A stretch of 64,000 bases of DNA, taken from NCBI GenBank assembly GCA_022575985.1, contig JAKSXM010000014.1, forward strand, positions 10,974,001-11,038,000, given 5' to 3'. Numbering within the stretch: the first letter of the stretch is position 1; each line of letters begins with the position of its first letter. Of the stretch, positions 19,946 to 32,756 are shown piece after piece. Position numbers and translations under genes: made by a program. The stretch is from Anagrus nilaparvatae. Taxonomy: Eukaryota; Arthropoda; Insecta; Hymenoptera; Mymaridae. The notes under the pieces were generated by a model that ran no database searches, was not told the DNA's origin, and worked only from the letters and a program-made list of their open reading frames with translations.

Positions 19946-20869
19946 TAATAAATAATAGTTTTCAATTTATGAGGGCGGGGATCCCATCAACGTTATTAAA
20001 GAGAAAATACTCAATAAATATGTGATCGTGCCTGAAATAAAAAAGCCTTAGCTTTTTTATAATTATAATTCTTTACGATTTTTATTATTTATTAATTAAT
20101 ACAAATTTTATTGAATTAAACATTTAACGCCCAAGAGCCTATCTACGAGTTCTAAATTAATTTTAAAACCAAAATCTATTTTTCTAAAAATGTATTCATA
20201 TGTTAAAAAGTCTCTATTCTCAGAATTTGATTTCAAACTTTCTATAAAATTAACCGGAAACTCATTATTTAGGGTAAAAGTTGGATACTAAAAAAAATCG
20301 ACACGCTGCTTATCAGTATTGTAAATAGCATCAAAAAAAGGTATATTTAATGAAGAATAATAAAATTTTCATTTTTTGTATATGTTTTAGGACATATTTT
20401 TTTGCATGATTTTTCTTAATTTGAAAATGGCGGATGGAGAATTAGAAAAAATCACGAAAAACAAGTTGCATTAGATTATTTGTTTTTAGGAATATTTTTT
20501 GGAATTTTACATAAATATTGGTTTTAAAATTAATTTAGTATTCAAAAAGAAATCTAAACGTAAAATTTCAAATATTAATATTAGATATATTTTTTTGATT
20601 TAACCTAGTTCAAAGAATATGCAACTCCATCCGTATGCATTCTATGTATAATTCCATTATCATTGAATTTTTTTATTCTTATACATTGATCAGTTTGAAA
20701 AATTGATTTGAAACTAATAACTAATAAGTTTTTAATTCTTCCGAAGGTTACATTGAAAAAAAAACCGGTTGTTTAAAAACTGATTTTTTTAAATAGCGTA
20801 ATTTTATTAAATAAAAAAGAGATTAGGAACCTGGTAATAATAATGGTATGGTAATAAGTGCGTGAAAGT

Positions 20870-21415
20870 ATTACACAGATAAATTTTGGCACAGAGATAT
20901 TCAAGACCTAAATACATGCACTTTCGTATTCTAATTTTTTCGGCCACGTGTTTTGGAAAAAGTTATGAGTACACAAAAATGGCCAATTTAAAAAAAAAAA
21001 CTAAAAGTAAGTATGAAACCCCGGAATAGGCTAGGTTCTTAACTAAGACCAAAACATAATAAGTTTATATTTGACATTTTTCGGTATATTAATTCTGGAG
21101 AGACATGTCGGGCCATTGAAGACCTTTATCCGAGCTCAAAATCATGTAAACTATAAACTAAGAGCGTGAATAAACGGCGGGTCTTCAATAGCCCGACATG
21201 CCCTTCCAGAGCCAAAATACCAAAAAATTTAAAATATAAATTCAGTATGTTTTGGCCTAATATAAAAATCTAGTCTAATCCGAGGTGTCATAATTTCAGT
21301 TTTTTTTCCAAAAATTGGTTAACTTTTTCTAGAACACGCGACCAAAAAAATTAGAATACAAAATTAGGTATGCTTTGATTCTGAAATACGCAATCTGGGG
21401 TACAAGTGGCTGAGA
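20870..21415. repeat. Inverted repeat (fold-back), ~0.55 kb, inside H3
   Basis: The arms at about 20870-21115 and 21180-21415 are imperfect reverse complements. Landmarks are GACATGTCGGGCCATTGAAGACC against GGTCTTCAATAGCCCGACATG, and GGCCACGTGTTTTGGAAAAAG against CTTTTTCTAGAACACGCGACC. It could be a MITE inserted into H3. Confidence 0.6.
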
Positions 21416-21639
21416 AGTAGAGGACATGAAATCAGCAAAAACTACCCCATTTTAGTTTTTTTGCAATATTTTGAAAGCAGAGCTAAAATTATCTAATTAA
21501 CTGCCTTTTTTGAAGAAAGGTTAAGAAAATATTGGGATTCAATAATTACAAGCTCTAATTGGGCTATAAGACTAATTATAGGACGTGGAAACTAAACCTC
21601 TAAAAAGGACTAGTTATAATACATAAATGATAAACAACA

Positions 21640-22910
21640 TTACAATAAAATCGCTATTCTTATCATTTGTAATTATCACCTTTACTAGATGTTAAGATTC
21701 TAAACCCAAATTATTTAGATTCTGTAAACCTGTATTATTTTAAGTCCTTAAATTGAAAATATTCTAAGTCCCTCAACTCAAATTATTAGAAGTCTCTAAA
21801 CCCGGAATATTTTAAGTCCCTAAACTTGAATTTTTCTTAGCCTCTCAAAGTAAATTATTCAAAGTCCCTAAATATAAAATATTTTAAGTTCCTAACCCCA
21901 CATGATTTTTGACATTTGACCCCACTTGATTTTCAGATTCACAGGTTACCCCTCCTTAGAAACATGTTCAATGTTAAAACTACGATTTTTGCAGCAAATT
22001 GAAAAATTGATCATTTTGGGACAAAAATGACCATTTGGTTAAATTGCTATAACATTGAGAAAAATTGCGGTATCCAAGGCTTGAAAAATGACTTTAATAC
22101 CGAAAAATTGTGACTAACAAGAAGTGTTTTTGTTAACCAACTAACTAAAAAGCAATATTACCAAAAAACTACATTTAAAAGCCTTGTGCACAGTATTCTT
22201 GTGCCTAGAAGGCCCTTTGGAATAAACGGAGGTTATCGGAGGTTTTTTTCAATTATTCATGAAAGCAATTTGTAATTTGGTTTCCTAAAGTTAGCGGTCT
22301 CTTGTTAGCGAAAGCAAAGTAAAGACTCCGAAAAATCTGCCCTCTTATTGCATCTTTGTTAACTTTTGAACTTAAGCAAAATTTTTTCTTGCAAAATCTT
22401 TGTTATTACATGATCTTCCGGTGCTGGACATGGTATTTTTAAAGTCATATGACTAAATTAAATTCATAGGTTGGTATCAATGGGATCTCCGTACGTTGCG
22501 TTCACTTATACTTCGATATAATAGTGTTAGCGTGTGTTAATGCCGGGCAGGGGTGGGTAAAAAAGTGATGTTTTAGGGGGGGGGGGGGGGTAAATACAGG
22601 GCGATCCAGAACGGATGCATTGTTTGTTTATTAGTTAACCAATCGCAGCTAAGATTACAAGCATCAACAACTAGATATAAAATAAAATTCACGTCCCACC
22701 CGGGATCACCGTGTATTGACGTTTTAGGGGGGGAGGGGTTGAAATTTTAACGACGTTTTTAGGGGAGAGGGGTATGAAATGGACTTAGAATATTTCTGAT
22801 TAAGGGACTTAGAATAATTTAAAGTGGGAGTAAGCACAAGAACTTAGAATACTTTAGGATAATTTATATTTTGGGATTTATTGTAATTTCGATCTTAGGA
22901 CTTATAATAA
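21640..22910. repeat. Degenerate AAGTCCCTAAA-type short repeats, both orientations
   Basis: At 21690-21895 a ~35-bp unit (TTTTAAGTCCCTAAAC) repeats. Its reverse complement (GGGACTTAGAATA) recurs at 22780-22900. A G-run (22577-22590) and related GGGGGAGGGG stretches lie between. Noncoding. Confidence 0.45.
22411..22546 (+). mobile_element. Partial copy of the 201-bp MITE family
   Basis: Matches the left two thirds of the copy at 31124-31324 (GTGCTGGACATGGTATTTTT, GGTTGGTATCAATG, AATAGTGTTAGCGTGT). It lacks the right inverted repeat and has a degraded left end. Confidence 0.7.
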
Positions 22911-23959
22911 TTAGGGAATATACGTTAAAACGTTATAAGTGAACATGATTCATGATCGTTGGTTGTGTGAAAACACAAACCAGTTATAAGTTTTTTTCAT
23001 TTTTTGTTAAATTCAGGGATAGTTTTATCCATTTTTGCCCCCGTATAGGAGTCAGTAAATTGAATAAAACTTAAAATAGGATAAAACTTTTTCAAATGCA
23101 AGATTAAAAGAAAAATAAAGAAAAAAACTCACATTGTATTTTTCCGATTTTATCTTATCCTGGAGATATTTTTCAACACCAATAGTTAGCTCTAATATTC
23201 CTTTATTGATACAGATTAAAAGAATAAATTCAATATTTAGTTAATTACTCTTAAAATGTGGCACTATTAATTTGATCATTAGTTACAAAATATTGTGAAA
23301 AAACTCATAAGATGGAATGTTTCTGCTGTATTTCCCTATTTTCTAACCCAGTAGGACCCCAAATTCGGATTCAGCGACATACAAAACCTACAGAAGACTT
23401 TTTCTTTCTTTGGCTGACGAATTCCGAAACCGTTACACCACATTCTGACTTGTGTATAATATTATTTTGGTAATTATGTTAATTTAGGGGTATTAGAGTT
23501 CAGAGTAACTTTTTTGTTGTTGGTGAATTATAGAAAAAGGACGTAATAACAAAGTTCCGCCAACAAAAGTTTGGTTGAAATCTTTGCAGCAAACAAATAA
23601 TAAGGTTTCGAAATAAGGGCGGATTTTTCGTGTACTTTTTGGCTAATATTTAAAAATTTTAACTATGCTTAACATTTTTTTACGTCTTATTTAAACATTA
23701 TTATTGAACTGAATCTAATCAAAGCTTTTAAAATCCCTGAATTAAAAAATTACTGAAACTCTTTTCTTGCTTTTTTCTAACATGATCAGCTTCGCTCTAC
23801 CCGTCTTTGACGGTATCTAGTATACATTGACAATTTATAGAGTCATGAACAATTAATATGACTTTAGCAATAAAATATTTTTTTTAATAATATTTTCATA
23901 GAAGAAACAAAATAAAATATACATTGGCAATTTATAAAGTTGTGAAAAATCAATATGAA

Positions 23960-26240
23960 TAAAAACAATTGAAATTACAACATTTCTATAAAACAAGACA
24001 GTATTCGAGGACATTTAAGTGGGGAACATTCTGCTAAATTCAATACTAATATTCCAATGCTATCATTTCATAAAAATAATTGAAATTACAACTTTTCTGT
24101 AAAATAGGACAATATTTGAAAACATTTTAGTAGAGCAAATTTGCTAAATTCAATACTAAAATATCAATGCTATCATTGCTTAAAAACATTAAAATTACAA
24201 CTTTACTATAAAACAGGGAAAAAAATTTAAAGTGGTGTTTATTTTGCTTAATTCAATACTAATATTTCAATGCTATCATTGCATAAAAATATTTTACATT
24301 ACAAAATTTCTATAAAAGAGGTCAATATTTGAAAACAATTAAGTGAGGTATATTTTGCTAAATTCAATACTATTATTTCAATGCTATCATTGCATAAAAA
24401 CCATTAAAATTACAACATTTCTATAAAACAGGACAGTATTCGAAAACATTTAAGTGGGGCATATTCTGCTAAATTGAATACTAATAATTCAATGCTATTA
24501 TTTCATAAAAACAATTGAAATTATAACATTTCTATAAAATGAACCAATATTCAAAAACATTTAAGTGAGTATATTTTGCTAAATTCAATAGTAATAATTC
24601 AATGATATTGTTGCATAAAAACATTTGAAATTACAACATTTCTATAAAAGAGGACAATATTCGAAAACATTTAAGTGGTGTTTATTTTGCTAAATTCAAT
24701 ACTAATATTTCAATGGTATCATTGCTTAAAAACATTGAAATTCAACTTTTCTATAAAACAGGGAAAAATATTTAAAATGGTGTTTATTTTGCTTAATTCA
24801 TTACTTATAATTCGATGCTATAATTGCATAAAAATAATTGAAATTAGAACATTTCTATAAAACAGGACAGTATTCGAAAACATTTAAGAGGGGCATATTT
24901 GCTAAATTCAATACTAAAATTTCAATGCTATCAATGCTTAAAAACATTGAAATTACAAGTTTACTATAAAACAGGGAAAAAAATTTAAAGTGTTGTTTAT
25001 TTTGCTAAATTCAATACTAATATTTCAATGCTATCATTGCATAAAAATATATTAAATCAAAACATTTCTATAAAAGAGGTCAATATTTGAAAACATTTAA
25101 GTGGGGTATATTTTACTAAATTCAATACTAATATTTCAATGCTATCATTGCTTAAAAATATTTTACATTACAAAATTTCTATAAAAGAGGTCAATACTTG
25201 AAAACATTTAAGTTGGGTATATTTTGCTAAATACAATACTAATAATTCAATGCTATCATTGCATAAAAATATTTTACATTACAAAATTTCTATAAAAGAG
25301 GTCAACATTTGAAAACATTTAAGCATGGTATATTTTGATAAATTCAGTACTAATAATTCAATGCTATGATTGCATAAAAACCATTAAAATTACAACATTT
25401 CTATAAAACAGGACAGTATTCGAAAACATTTAAGTGGGGCACATTCTGCTAAATTGAATACTAATAATTCAATGCTATCATTGCATAAAAATATATTAAA
25501 TAAAAAAATTTCTATAAAAGAGGACAATATTCGAAAACATTTAAGTGGGGTATATTTTGCTAAATTCAATACTAATAATTCAATGTTAAGAAACAGGACA
25601 GTTTTCGAAAACATTTAAATGGGGCAAATTTGCTAAATTCAATACTAAAATTTCAATGCTATCAATGCTTAAAAACATTGAAATTACAAGTTTACTATAA
25701 AACAGGGGAAAAAATTTAAAATGGTGTTTATTTTGCTAAATTCAATACTAATATTTCAATGCTATCATTGCATAAAAATATATTAAATTAAAAAATTTCT
25801 ATAAAATAGGTCAATATTTGAAAACATTTAAGTGGGGTATATTTTACTAAATTCAATACTAATGATTCAATGCCATTATTGCATAAAAACAATTGAAGTT
25901 ACAACATTTCTATAAAAAAGGACAGTATTCGAGAACATTTAAGTGGGGAATATTCTGCTAAATTCAATACTAATATTTCAATGCTATGATTGCATAAAAA
26001 TAATTGAAATTACAACTTTTCTATAAAACAGGAAAGTATTCGAGAACTTTTAAGTGAGGTATATTTTACTGAATTCAATGCTAATATTTCAATGCTATTA
26101 CTGCATAAAAACAATTGAAATTACAACATTTCTATAAAACAGGTCAGTATTCGAGAACATTTAAGTGGGGAATAATCTGCTAATTTCAATACTAATATTT
26201 CAATGCTATTGTTGCATAAAAATAATTGAAATTAAAACAT
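23960..26240 (+). repeat. ~110-bp minisatellite in H1, about 20 copies
   Basis: The unit contains ACATTTCTATAAAACAGGAC, GAAAACATTTAAGTGGGG, TTTTGCTAAATTCAATACTAA and CAATGCTATCATTGCATAAA. It is related to, and in the same orientation as, the H2 minisatellite at 35960-38960. Small ORFs in it are by-products of repetition. Confidence 0.85.
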
Positions 26241-26834
26241 TTCATGTCTACAACATGAAAATATTTCAAATATTTCAATCTATATTGTCGGGTGTTTTAT
26301 ATATGAAAAAATTGGAAAAATTTCATGGAATAAGAAATTGGATATCGGCTGTCTTAAACATGAAAAACCCAAAAATTCAAAAAATTTGACTTTAAGTCGT
26401 TTTTTTGCTATTTCTCTTTAATGAATGCATTAAATAAAAAACAAAAAAAAGTGGTTCTAGAAAAATGCTTAATAAATACAAAGCAATTTGATTTTTACAT
26501 TTTTATATAAACCATTTTAAGTTATCAAGTGGCAAAAAGGACAACTTTTTGAGTTTTTAAATTTAAACTTCTTAGCTTAGGTTCACTCTGAACCGAGAGC
26601 TCAAATTAAAAAAAACAAACGGACATTGATAGAATTTTTTCCAAGGATTAATCTGAACTTAAGTTCGTCTCAAAAGACCTCTTAGATCTTGAGAAAAATC
26701 AATTTTAGTGAAAAAAATGAAATTGGTTACTCATAGAGGAACCTTTGTGATAGGTGAAATTTTGATTTTCGATATTTTGGCATATAAGCACGTTTTGAGA
26801 CCTCAGGAAGCTAAAAAACCGGTTTTTAAAAAAA

Positions 26835-26837
<3 letters not shown>

Positions 26838-26892
<55 letters not shown>

Positions 26893-26896
26893 ATGT
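26838..26896. repeat. (GT)n-(GTAT)n microsatellite in a conserved repeat context
   Basis: A TG dinucleotide run followed by TGTA repeats. The surrounding ~300 bp (ACGTTTTGAGACCTCAG before, ACCGGTGATATTTCACA after) recurs inverted in H2 at about 39840-40110, where the microsatellite is (CATA)n/(CA)n. The translation of both looks conserved only because the repeat itself is. Confidence 0.8.
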
Positions 26897-26999
26897 CGCA
26901 CTGTAACCGGTGATATTTCACAGCCAACACGACTTTAAGACCTAATTTTTTTTTCAAAATTTTTTTCACCAAAAAAGCTGGAGGTACTTTTTTTTTTTT

Positions 27000-27930
27000 A
27001 ATTTGGATGTAATACCTCATTTATTTCCACGAAAGTACTTATATTTGAAAGTATGGTTTTTACTCGGTATCTCGAATCTGATACTTAATTTTTTGAAAAT
27101 TTTTTTCCCAAAATTTTTTTCATAAAAAAATACAAAAAACACCAATTTTTTTTTTTCTTTGAACGTAGTACATAATTTGCTTCCATGGAAGTAATAGTTT
27201 TAAGAACCTCTATAAAAGTAATTTTTTGGACCTGATACTTAATTTTTTGAAAATTTTTTTCTCAAAATTTTTGCCGCCAAAAAATATAAAAAATGCCAAT
27301 TTTTTTTTTTTTTAGGATGCAGCACTTAATGTTTTTCTACGAAAGTACGAATATTTAGAATTATCGTTTTTAAATGATTATTTCATGTGATACGTAATTT
27401 TTCGATATTTTTTTTTTCAAAATTTTTTTAATAAAAAAATTAAAAAAATACAATAATTTTTTTTCTTTTTGGACGTAATACCTAATTTATTTCTAGGAAA
27501 GTTCTAATATCAAGAATCATCGTTTTTAAAGGATTTCTCCATTTGATATGTAATTTTTCGAAATTTTTTTTTTCAAAATTTTTTGTATAAAAAGATTAAA
27601 AAAACACAATAATTATTTTTCTTTTTGGACTTAGTACTTAATTTATTTATATGAAAGTACAAATATCCAGAATTATGGTTTTAAAGGATTTCTCCATCTT
27701 ATATGTAATTTTTCGAAATTTTTTTTTTCCAAATTTTTTGTATAAAAAAATTAAAAAAAACAATAATTTTTTTTCTTTTTGGATGTAGTACTTAATTTAT
27801 TTCTATGAAAGTACTAATATCTAGAATTATTGTTTTTAAAGGATTTTTTCCATCTGATACGTAATTTTCCAAATTTTTTTTTTGAATATTTTTCATATAA
27901 AAAAATTAAAAAAACATCATTTTTATTAGA
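27000..27930 (+). repeat. ~130-bp tandem repeat, about seven copies
   Basis: Unit landmarks are GTAGTACTTAATTTATTTC, GAAAGTACTAATATC and GATACGTAATTTTTCGAAATT. Noncoding, inside the inverted portion of H1. Confidence 0.75.
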
Positions 27931-28387
27931 TAAAATAGACTATTATAAATATTTTGCTATTGTTGATGAGGAACCATAGTGCCAATCACTTGGCAGCGTT
28001 TTTTTTTATGTTTTCGACCACTAACTTCTGAGTTTGATATCTCAAAATCTTTTGAATATTTTTTAAAAATTAAAAAAATGGCGGGGATATTTCTTTAAAA
28101 ATTAATTTAAAACAACTTTAATGTATTTTTGTCCATACAGCTCTTCATAAATTAGTGATGAATAATATTAAAAATAATCAATTTTTTCGATTATTTCATT
28201 TTAATATATATAGGATAGGATTTTATGATTAAAATATTTTTTTAAACAATTTTCAAATGAAAAACAAAAATTATTTTAATTTCGCGCAGCAATATTATTT
28301 ATTTTTAGACATCAACGGATAGTGTGATAGTTAAATGTTCAAAATTACCGTCACATTCTGCCGAGCGTAGCGAGGCCAATCAGCTAG

Positions 28388-28775
28388 TTACAAATTATTC
28401 TTTTCAAGATTGGTAATAAAAAATTTTTTAATTTCATGCACACCTTAATTTATCACCACATGCTGAGATTACCAATTTTTTTTAATGACATGCATACATT
28501 GTCTTTTAAATAAAAATAATCGTTATTTTGAGTATAAATAAAATTTAAGAACAATTTATAGTTTTTTTATTTTTTAAATATTTGTATTTTAAAATTATTA
28601 AATAATTATTTTAAATATTTGTATTTTACATATAATGTAAAAACATTATTATAATATTTCATGTAAAAAAAATTTATTGCTTTTTTTATTCAATAGCTTT
28701 ATTTCGCATGTCTAATATGATATTAAATTAGTAAAATTATTCCGCATAGATATTTTTATTGCTATAGCACTATAC
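28388..28775 (+). repeat. Segmental duplication, copy 2 (right of H1)
   Basis: This is the right part of the duplicated segment described at 15457, from TTACAAATTATTCTTTT to TATTTTTATTGCTATAGCAC. It lacks the 985-bp block of copy 1. Confidence 0.8.
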
Positions 28776-31123
28776 ACGCATACTTGCTGTGCTTGAATTT
28801 TGCTTAAATTTGCTTGAAAGTATAAGAATTTTCTGTAATTTTCAAGCAATTCCAGCAAAGTGGCTTCAAGATTCAGGCATATTTTTTTATAAATTTATTA
28901 TTTTATATTAACTTATTCATGAATTTATCTCAAAATTAAATTATTTTTTTTATTTAAAAAAAAAAATTTATTTATTTAATTTAATTTTTCTTATACAAAA
29001 AATCACAATATGTATTAGAATATATTATTATTAAATTTAATAAGACTCTGAATGTAATTTTATAAAATTAACAGAATAAAAATGCCAGCTTTATTTAAAT
29101 TAGAAAGAGAAAACAAAACTTCTCCTTTCTAACGGTGTACATTGTACACAAGCAAGCATTATTAGTCGTTTTGGAAACATGTGTAAGGCAAGTACATACA
29201 AAATTTCAAAAAATAATTTTATATTTTTAATATTTTTTTTTTGTTTTTTTAAATGATTAAACGGTGTCTAGATAAAGTGTATTAGGAATCGTCTACTGAC
29301 GAGCCAACCTAATACACTATGGAGAAACTCCGTTACGTGACTTATTGGTTAAATTAATAAAAAATCATAATTAACTATAACTATAATTTGAATATATTTG
29401 CATAAAAATTATAAACCACAATTGTCTTTTAAGCGTGAAAGTATATTGCTAGATCATTGCTAACAATGATAGACCGTGCGAAGCATAACAACACACTAAA
29501 TTCATTTTTTAACATTGACTGCTTTATATAATAAAATTTAGTCACATAATTAAAATACTTACTTTTGTGCCTTTTTTTTCATGAATTTCAATAAAAACGA
29601 ATATGCAAAATTTTATATCTCTTGATCAAGTCAAGAATTTCTCTGAAATTTAAAAAATCAATTTCTGTTACAAACTCGCGAGTTTCGGAAAAATATATCA
29701 TATAAAATAATTCTAGTTTTATATTAGAAACAAAATAAGATTCGTCTTTGAAAAAAAAAAATCATCGATAGTATTAATATCTAACATGAATAAAGTGAAT
29801 AAAATTGATGTAATTTCTTGAAGACTGTGATTTTCATTTACTTTTAAACAATTACACTCAATATTCATTTTTTTTAGCAAGAAAAACTCAAGACTGAGAG
29901 CTACGAGCAACAACAAAATATTTTTTTTATCTCTTTAACAGGTTTTCGCCTCTTTCTCTTAACGCAATTTCAAAAATACACGTGCAGGTATTTTTCCCTA
30001 AGCGCGTCAACCTTAAAACCCCAACATATAAATGCGGGGTCAGCAATAGTATTAAAATTTTCAAGCCCTGTTAACCAGCAACTTCATAGCTTTATACAGA
30101 TGCGGATACAGCTAGGTAAAAACCCCATGCGGGAGCAGAATCCGTGCCTGACACCAAAAAACCCCTATGCTGGGGGCAGAGCCCATTTAGCCCCCGCTTT
30201 TAATAACTACTGTTTAGGCTAATTTAAGGGCGAAGCGTTTATTTTCAATTTACAAGACATCGATTTTTGTGATCAGTCACCCAAAAAACACTATTAGACC
30301 AAATCTCGGAGGGCTTACGAAAATCATAATCTCCAGTTAAATTCTTATAGTGCTTAATTATGATCATATTATATCTATTTTAAGTAGTTACTGCATAACC
30401 ACATAATATGCAAACTATATCTAACGCTATTTTCCAGAGGTTATCAATATTTAGCATCAGGATTAAAGAACGAAAGTACCCCTTTTTGGGTAGGGTAGTT
30501 TGGGCTAATTTAAGGTGGAAGAGTTAAGTTTTAATTGACAAGACATCGATTTTTGTGATCAGCGACCCAAAAAACCCTATAAGACCAAAACTTGGAGGGC
30601 AAGAGCGGAAGTAGCGAAAACATCCCTTTTAGGGGTAGTTTAGGCTAATTTAAGGGTGAAGACTTAATTAGACAAAATATCTGCGACAAAATATCGCTTT
30701 CGTTTGTGCTCGATAAAGTCACAGTAATATCCAATAACATTCAAAATTTAGATGAAAGTTAATACCGAGTCATAGATAAACTGATTAAATTTTGGGCAAA
30801 ATCGGAATTTTACTGCCGAAATTATGTCCGATTTACCAAAATAACAGCGTTAAAAACACAAAATATCAAACATAAGATATAAAATAAGATAATAAGATAA
30901 GATAGGTCAACTTTACTGCACTTTTGAAATAAAACTATTTTCGAAATTCGTGATATAAATGTATTGAGACGGTCAGGTAGACCTTCACATTTAATAAAAA
31001 AATATTACATTAATTATAAAAAATTAATAACTTAACCCTCTCATCGTACCCACGCCTATGTAAAACTATAAAAGGAGAGAGACGCGCGCATACAAATACA
31101 TGAATACTATACAAAGCGTTATA
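28776..31123. other. AT-rich region with dispersed short repeats
   Basis: No gene recognised. A hairpin lies at 29276-29318. At 30217-30310, 30505-30600 and 30635-30670 there are direct copies of a segment with GGCTAATTTAAGGNNGAAG and CAAGACATCGATTTTTGTGATC. Short ORFs here lack any family feature. Confidence 0.5.
29276..29318. other. Perfect 11-bp stem hairpin
   Basis: AGTGTATTAGG and CCTAATACACT flank a 21-nt interval that itself contains CGTC-TACT-GACG. It is isolated in AT-rich DNA. It is too short for a typical animal miRNA precursor; no function assigned. Confidence 0.5.
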
Positions 31124-31324
31124 CACGGTCTTTGAGTGCTGGACGTGGTATTTTCAAAGTCATATGACAAATTCACATTCATAGGTTGGTATCAATGAGA
31201 CATCTCCGTATTTCGCCTTCACTCATACTACGATAAATAGTGTTAGTGTATGCTAATGCCAACCCATATTTTTTTATTTGTCATTTGACTTCGAAAATAC
31301 CACGTCGAGCACTTAAAGACCATG
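31124..31324 (+). mobile_element. 201-bp MITE with TA target duplication, copy 2
   Basis: Ends are CACGGTCTTTGAGTGCTGGA on the left and its near inverse on the right, flanked by TA (31122-31123, 31325-31326). Same length as copy 1 and opposite orientation. Confidence 0.88.
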
Positions 31325-31465
31325 TAGACACGGAGAGAGCAATAAGTGGTGGGCGTGGGCTCGAAAAGTGATCAAACAACGTTTACTCACTGTCTCTCTT
31401 TACTTTACTAGCGTTATCTGTTACTCTTATTGCGTGCATTTTGCAAAATTCGTGGTCAATTATTT

Positions 31466-32151
31466 GTTATTAACAATTTATTGCAAAATTGGCCAAAAAT
31501 CTAAATGTTAAATATCCTGTAGCTAAAAGAATTTAAAATTTTGATAAGTCCCTGATTTTACTATACATATTTTGACTCACTGAATCCAATGTTCTAATTT
31601 ATAAGGTCGTATGATTAATTGTTTAAGCAATATTAAATTGTTAATAAATTGTTTCAACAAAATTTTTTCGAAAATTACGTGTGACACCTTTGTTTATGTA
31701 TTTTTTTACTTTCTGATCACGATTTTCAAGTTCTTTTTTGCAGAAACCAACCCCAGTAATTGTTTAAACAATTTTAATTTGTTTATAAGCCAGAATAAGT
31801 ATGCTTTTTGATAAAATTTAATTAAAAAAAAATACTTATTTTGGCTTATAAATAAATTAAAATTGTTTAAATATTTACTGGGTTTGGTTTTTGCAAAAAA
31901 GGTCGTGGTCAAAAAATGAATAAACAAAGGTGTCACACGTAAATTTCGAAAAAATTTTGTTTAAACTATTTATTAACAATTAAATATTGTTTAAACAATT
32001 TATTATACGACCTTATAAATTAGAAATTTGGATTCAGTTAGTCCAAATATGTATAATAAAATCATTGACTTATCAAAATTTTGAATTATTTTAGCTACGG
32101 GATATTTAAAATTTAAATTTTTGGCCGATTTTGCAATAAATTGTTAATAAC
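31466..32151. mobile_element. Near-perfect 686-bp palindromic element
   Basis: The arms 31466-31810 and about 31815-32151 are reverse complements over almost their entire length, from GTTATTAACAATTTATTGC at the outside to the centre at about 31813. Differences are scattered substitutions and small indels. No coding potential beyond mirrored short ORFs. Probably a fold-back MITE; the target duplication was not resolved. Confidence 0.8.
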
Positions 32152-32756
32152 TTACATAATTAATACTTACAATATTAATTTACATTTAATATATAATAAC
32201 TAAGACATACAATATTGTTCGTTACATTTGGCGCGTTAACTGCTCTGAAACCGAAAGAATATACTATATAATGAAAGTGACAAGCTTGCTAATGTGATCG
32301 CATTTTTTATATCAATTTAAAAAATCCAAAAAAAAATATTCAATCTACAAAATTTTAAATCTAAAAATGTCAAAAATCAGTAATAAAAAATAAATAAAGT
32401 TAAAGCATTAAAAAATGTGCTGAAAAAGTTTTTATTATACATACCTAGATTCATATTTGTGGTACCTAATAGATTCGTGTCATCTAATAACTCCGAATGG
32501 ACTAAATTTAAACTTGATTCATTTGTTATATCTGTAGATAAAATTATTTATTTAATAAAAATTATTTATTTAGTAAAATGCATTATAAAATTTTCTAAAA
32601 ATAAGCAAGTATTTATTAAAATAAACAAGCTTTTATTAAAAATAAGCAAGTAGTTCTATTAGCAATTCTTTTACCCTAGTTTCTATAATTAAATTTTTTT
32701 ACTTATATCAATAAAATTAAATGCAAGCAAATGATATAAATCAAAAAGAATATCAG
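32152..32756. other. AT-rich spacer
   Basis: No gene recognised. The 78-codon ORF at 32417-32653 is low-complexity I/K-rich and lacks support. Confidence 0.4.

Larger units (their letters stand above)
19037..23820 (+). mobile_element. Nested Helitron-like element H3, 4.8 kb
   Basis: It interrupts the minisatellite between GAAATATAA and TATACATTGACAATTT; the uninterrupted join is present at about 18743-18770. The right end carries a hairpin (CCGTC-TTT-GACGG) followed by TATCTAG|T. The left end starts TTATAGAGCGAAGCTCTACC. A subterminal inverted repeat TAGAGCGAAGCT occurs near both ends. Insertion at A|T and the CTAG 3' end fit a rolling-circle element; the 5' TC is not obvious, so a Helentron-like variant is possible. 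No replicase is seen. Confidence 0.65.
26400..28215 (-). mobile_element. Inverted Helitron 5'-end segment within H1
   Basis: Read on the minus strand from 28215, the sequence begins TCCTATATATATTAAAATG, the H1/H2 5' terminus. It then follows the first ~600 bp of H2 (ATTTATGAAGANCTGTA, CAGAAGTTAGTGGTCGAAAA, then CAAGATCTAAGAGGTCTTTTG). Relative to H2 it has an insertion of about 1.2 kb holding the 130-bp repeats and the microsatellite. H1 therefore carries a Helitron 5' end at both extremities, pointing inward. Confidence 0.7.
16818..28387 (+). mobile_element. Helitron-like rolling-circle element H1, 11.6 kb, non-autonomous
   Basis: The 5' end is A|TCCTATATATATTAAAATG. The 3' end is a palindromic GCCGAGCGTAGCGAGGC followed by CAATCAGCTAG|T, i.e. 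a 3' hairpin and CTAG terminus, inserted between A and T without a target duplication. An empty copy of the target at 15457-15490 fixes both ends to the base. The same ends define H2 (35285-41085). The interior is satellites, a nested element (H3) and an inverted Helitron 5' segment. I see no Rep or helicase coding sequence, so it depends on an autonomous partner. Confidence 0.85.

Noticed and set aside
26708..26938. ORF with poly-CV stretch and TGDISQP end, similar to the one at 39926-40111
   Set aside because: The similarity reflects two copies of a repeat containing a TG/TGTA microsatellite inside Helitron-like elements; the Cys-Val run is the microsatellite.
31611..31936. Mirrored ORFs (plus 31611-31811, minus 31706-31936) that share peptides
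   Set aside because: They share sequence because the DNA is a palindrome.
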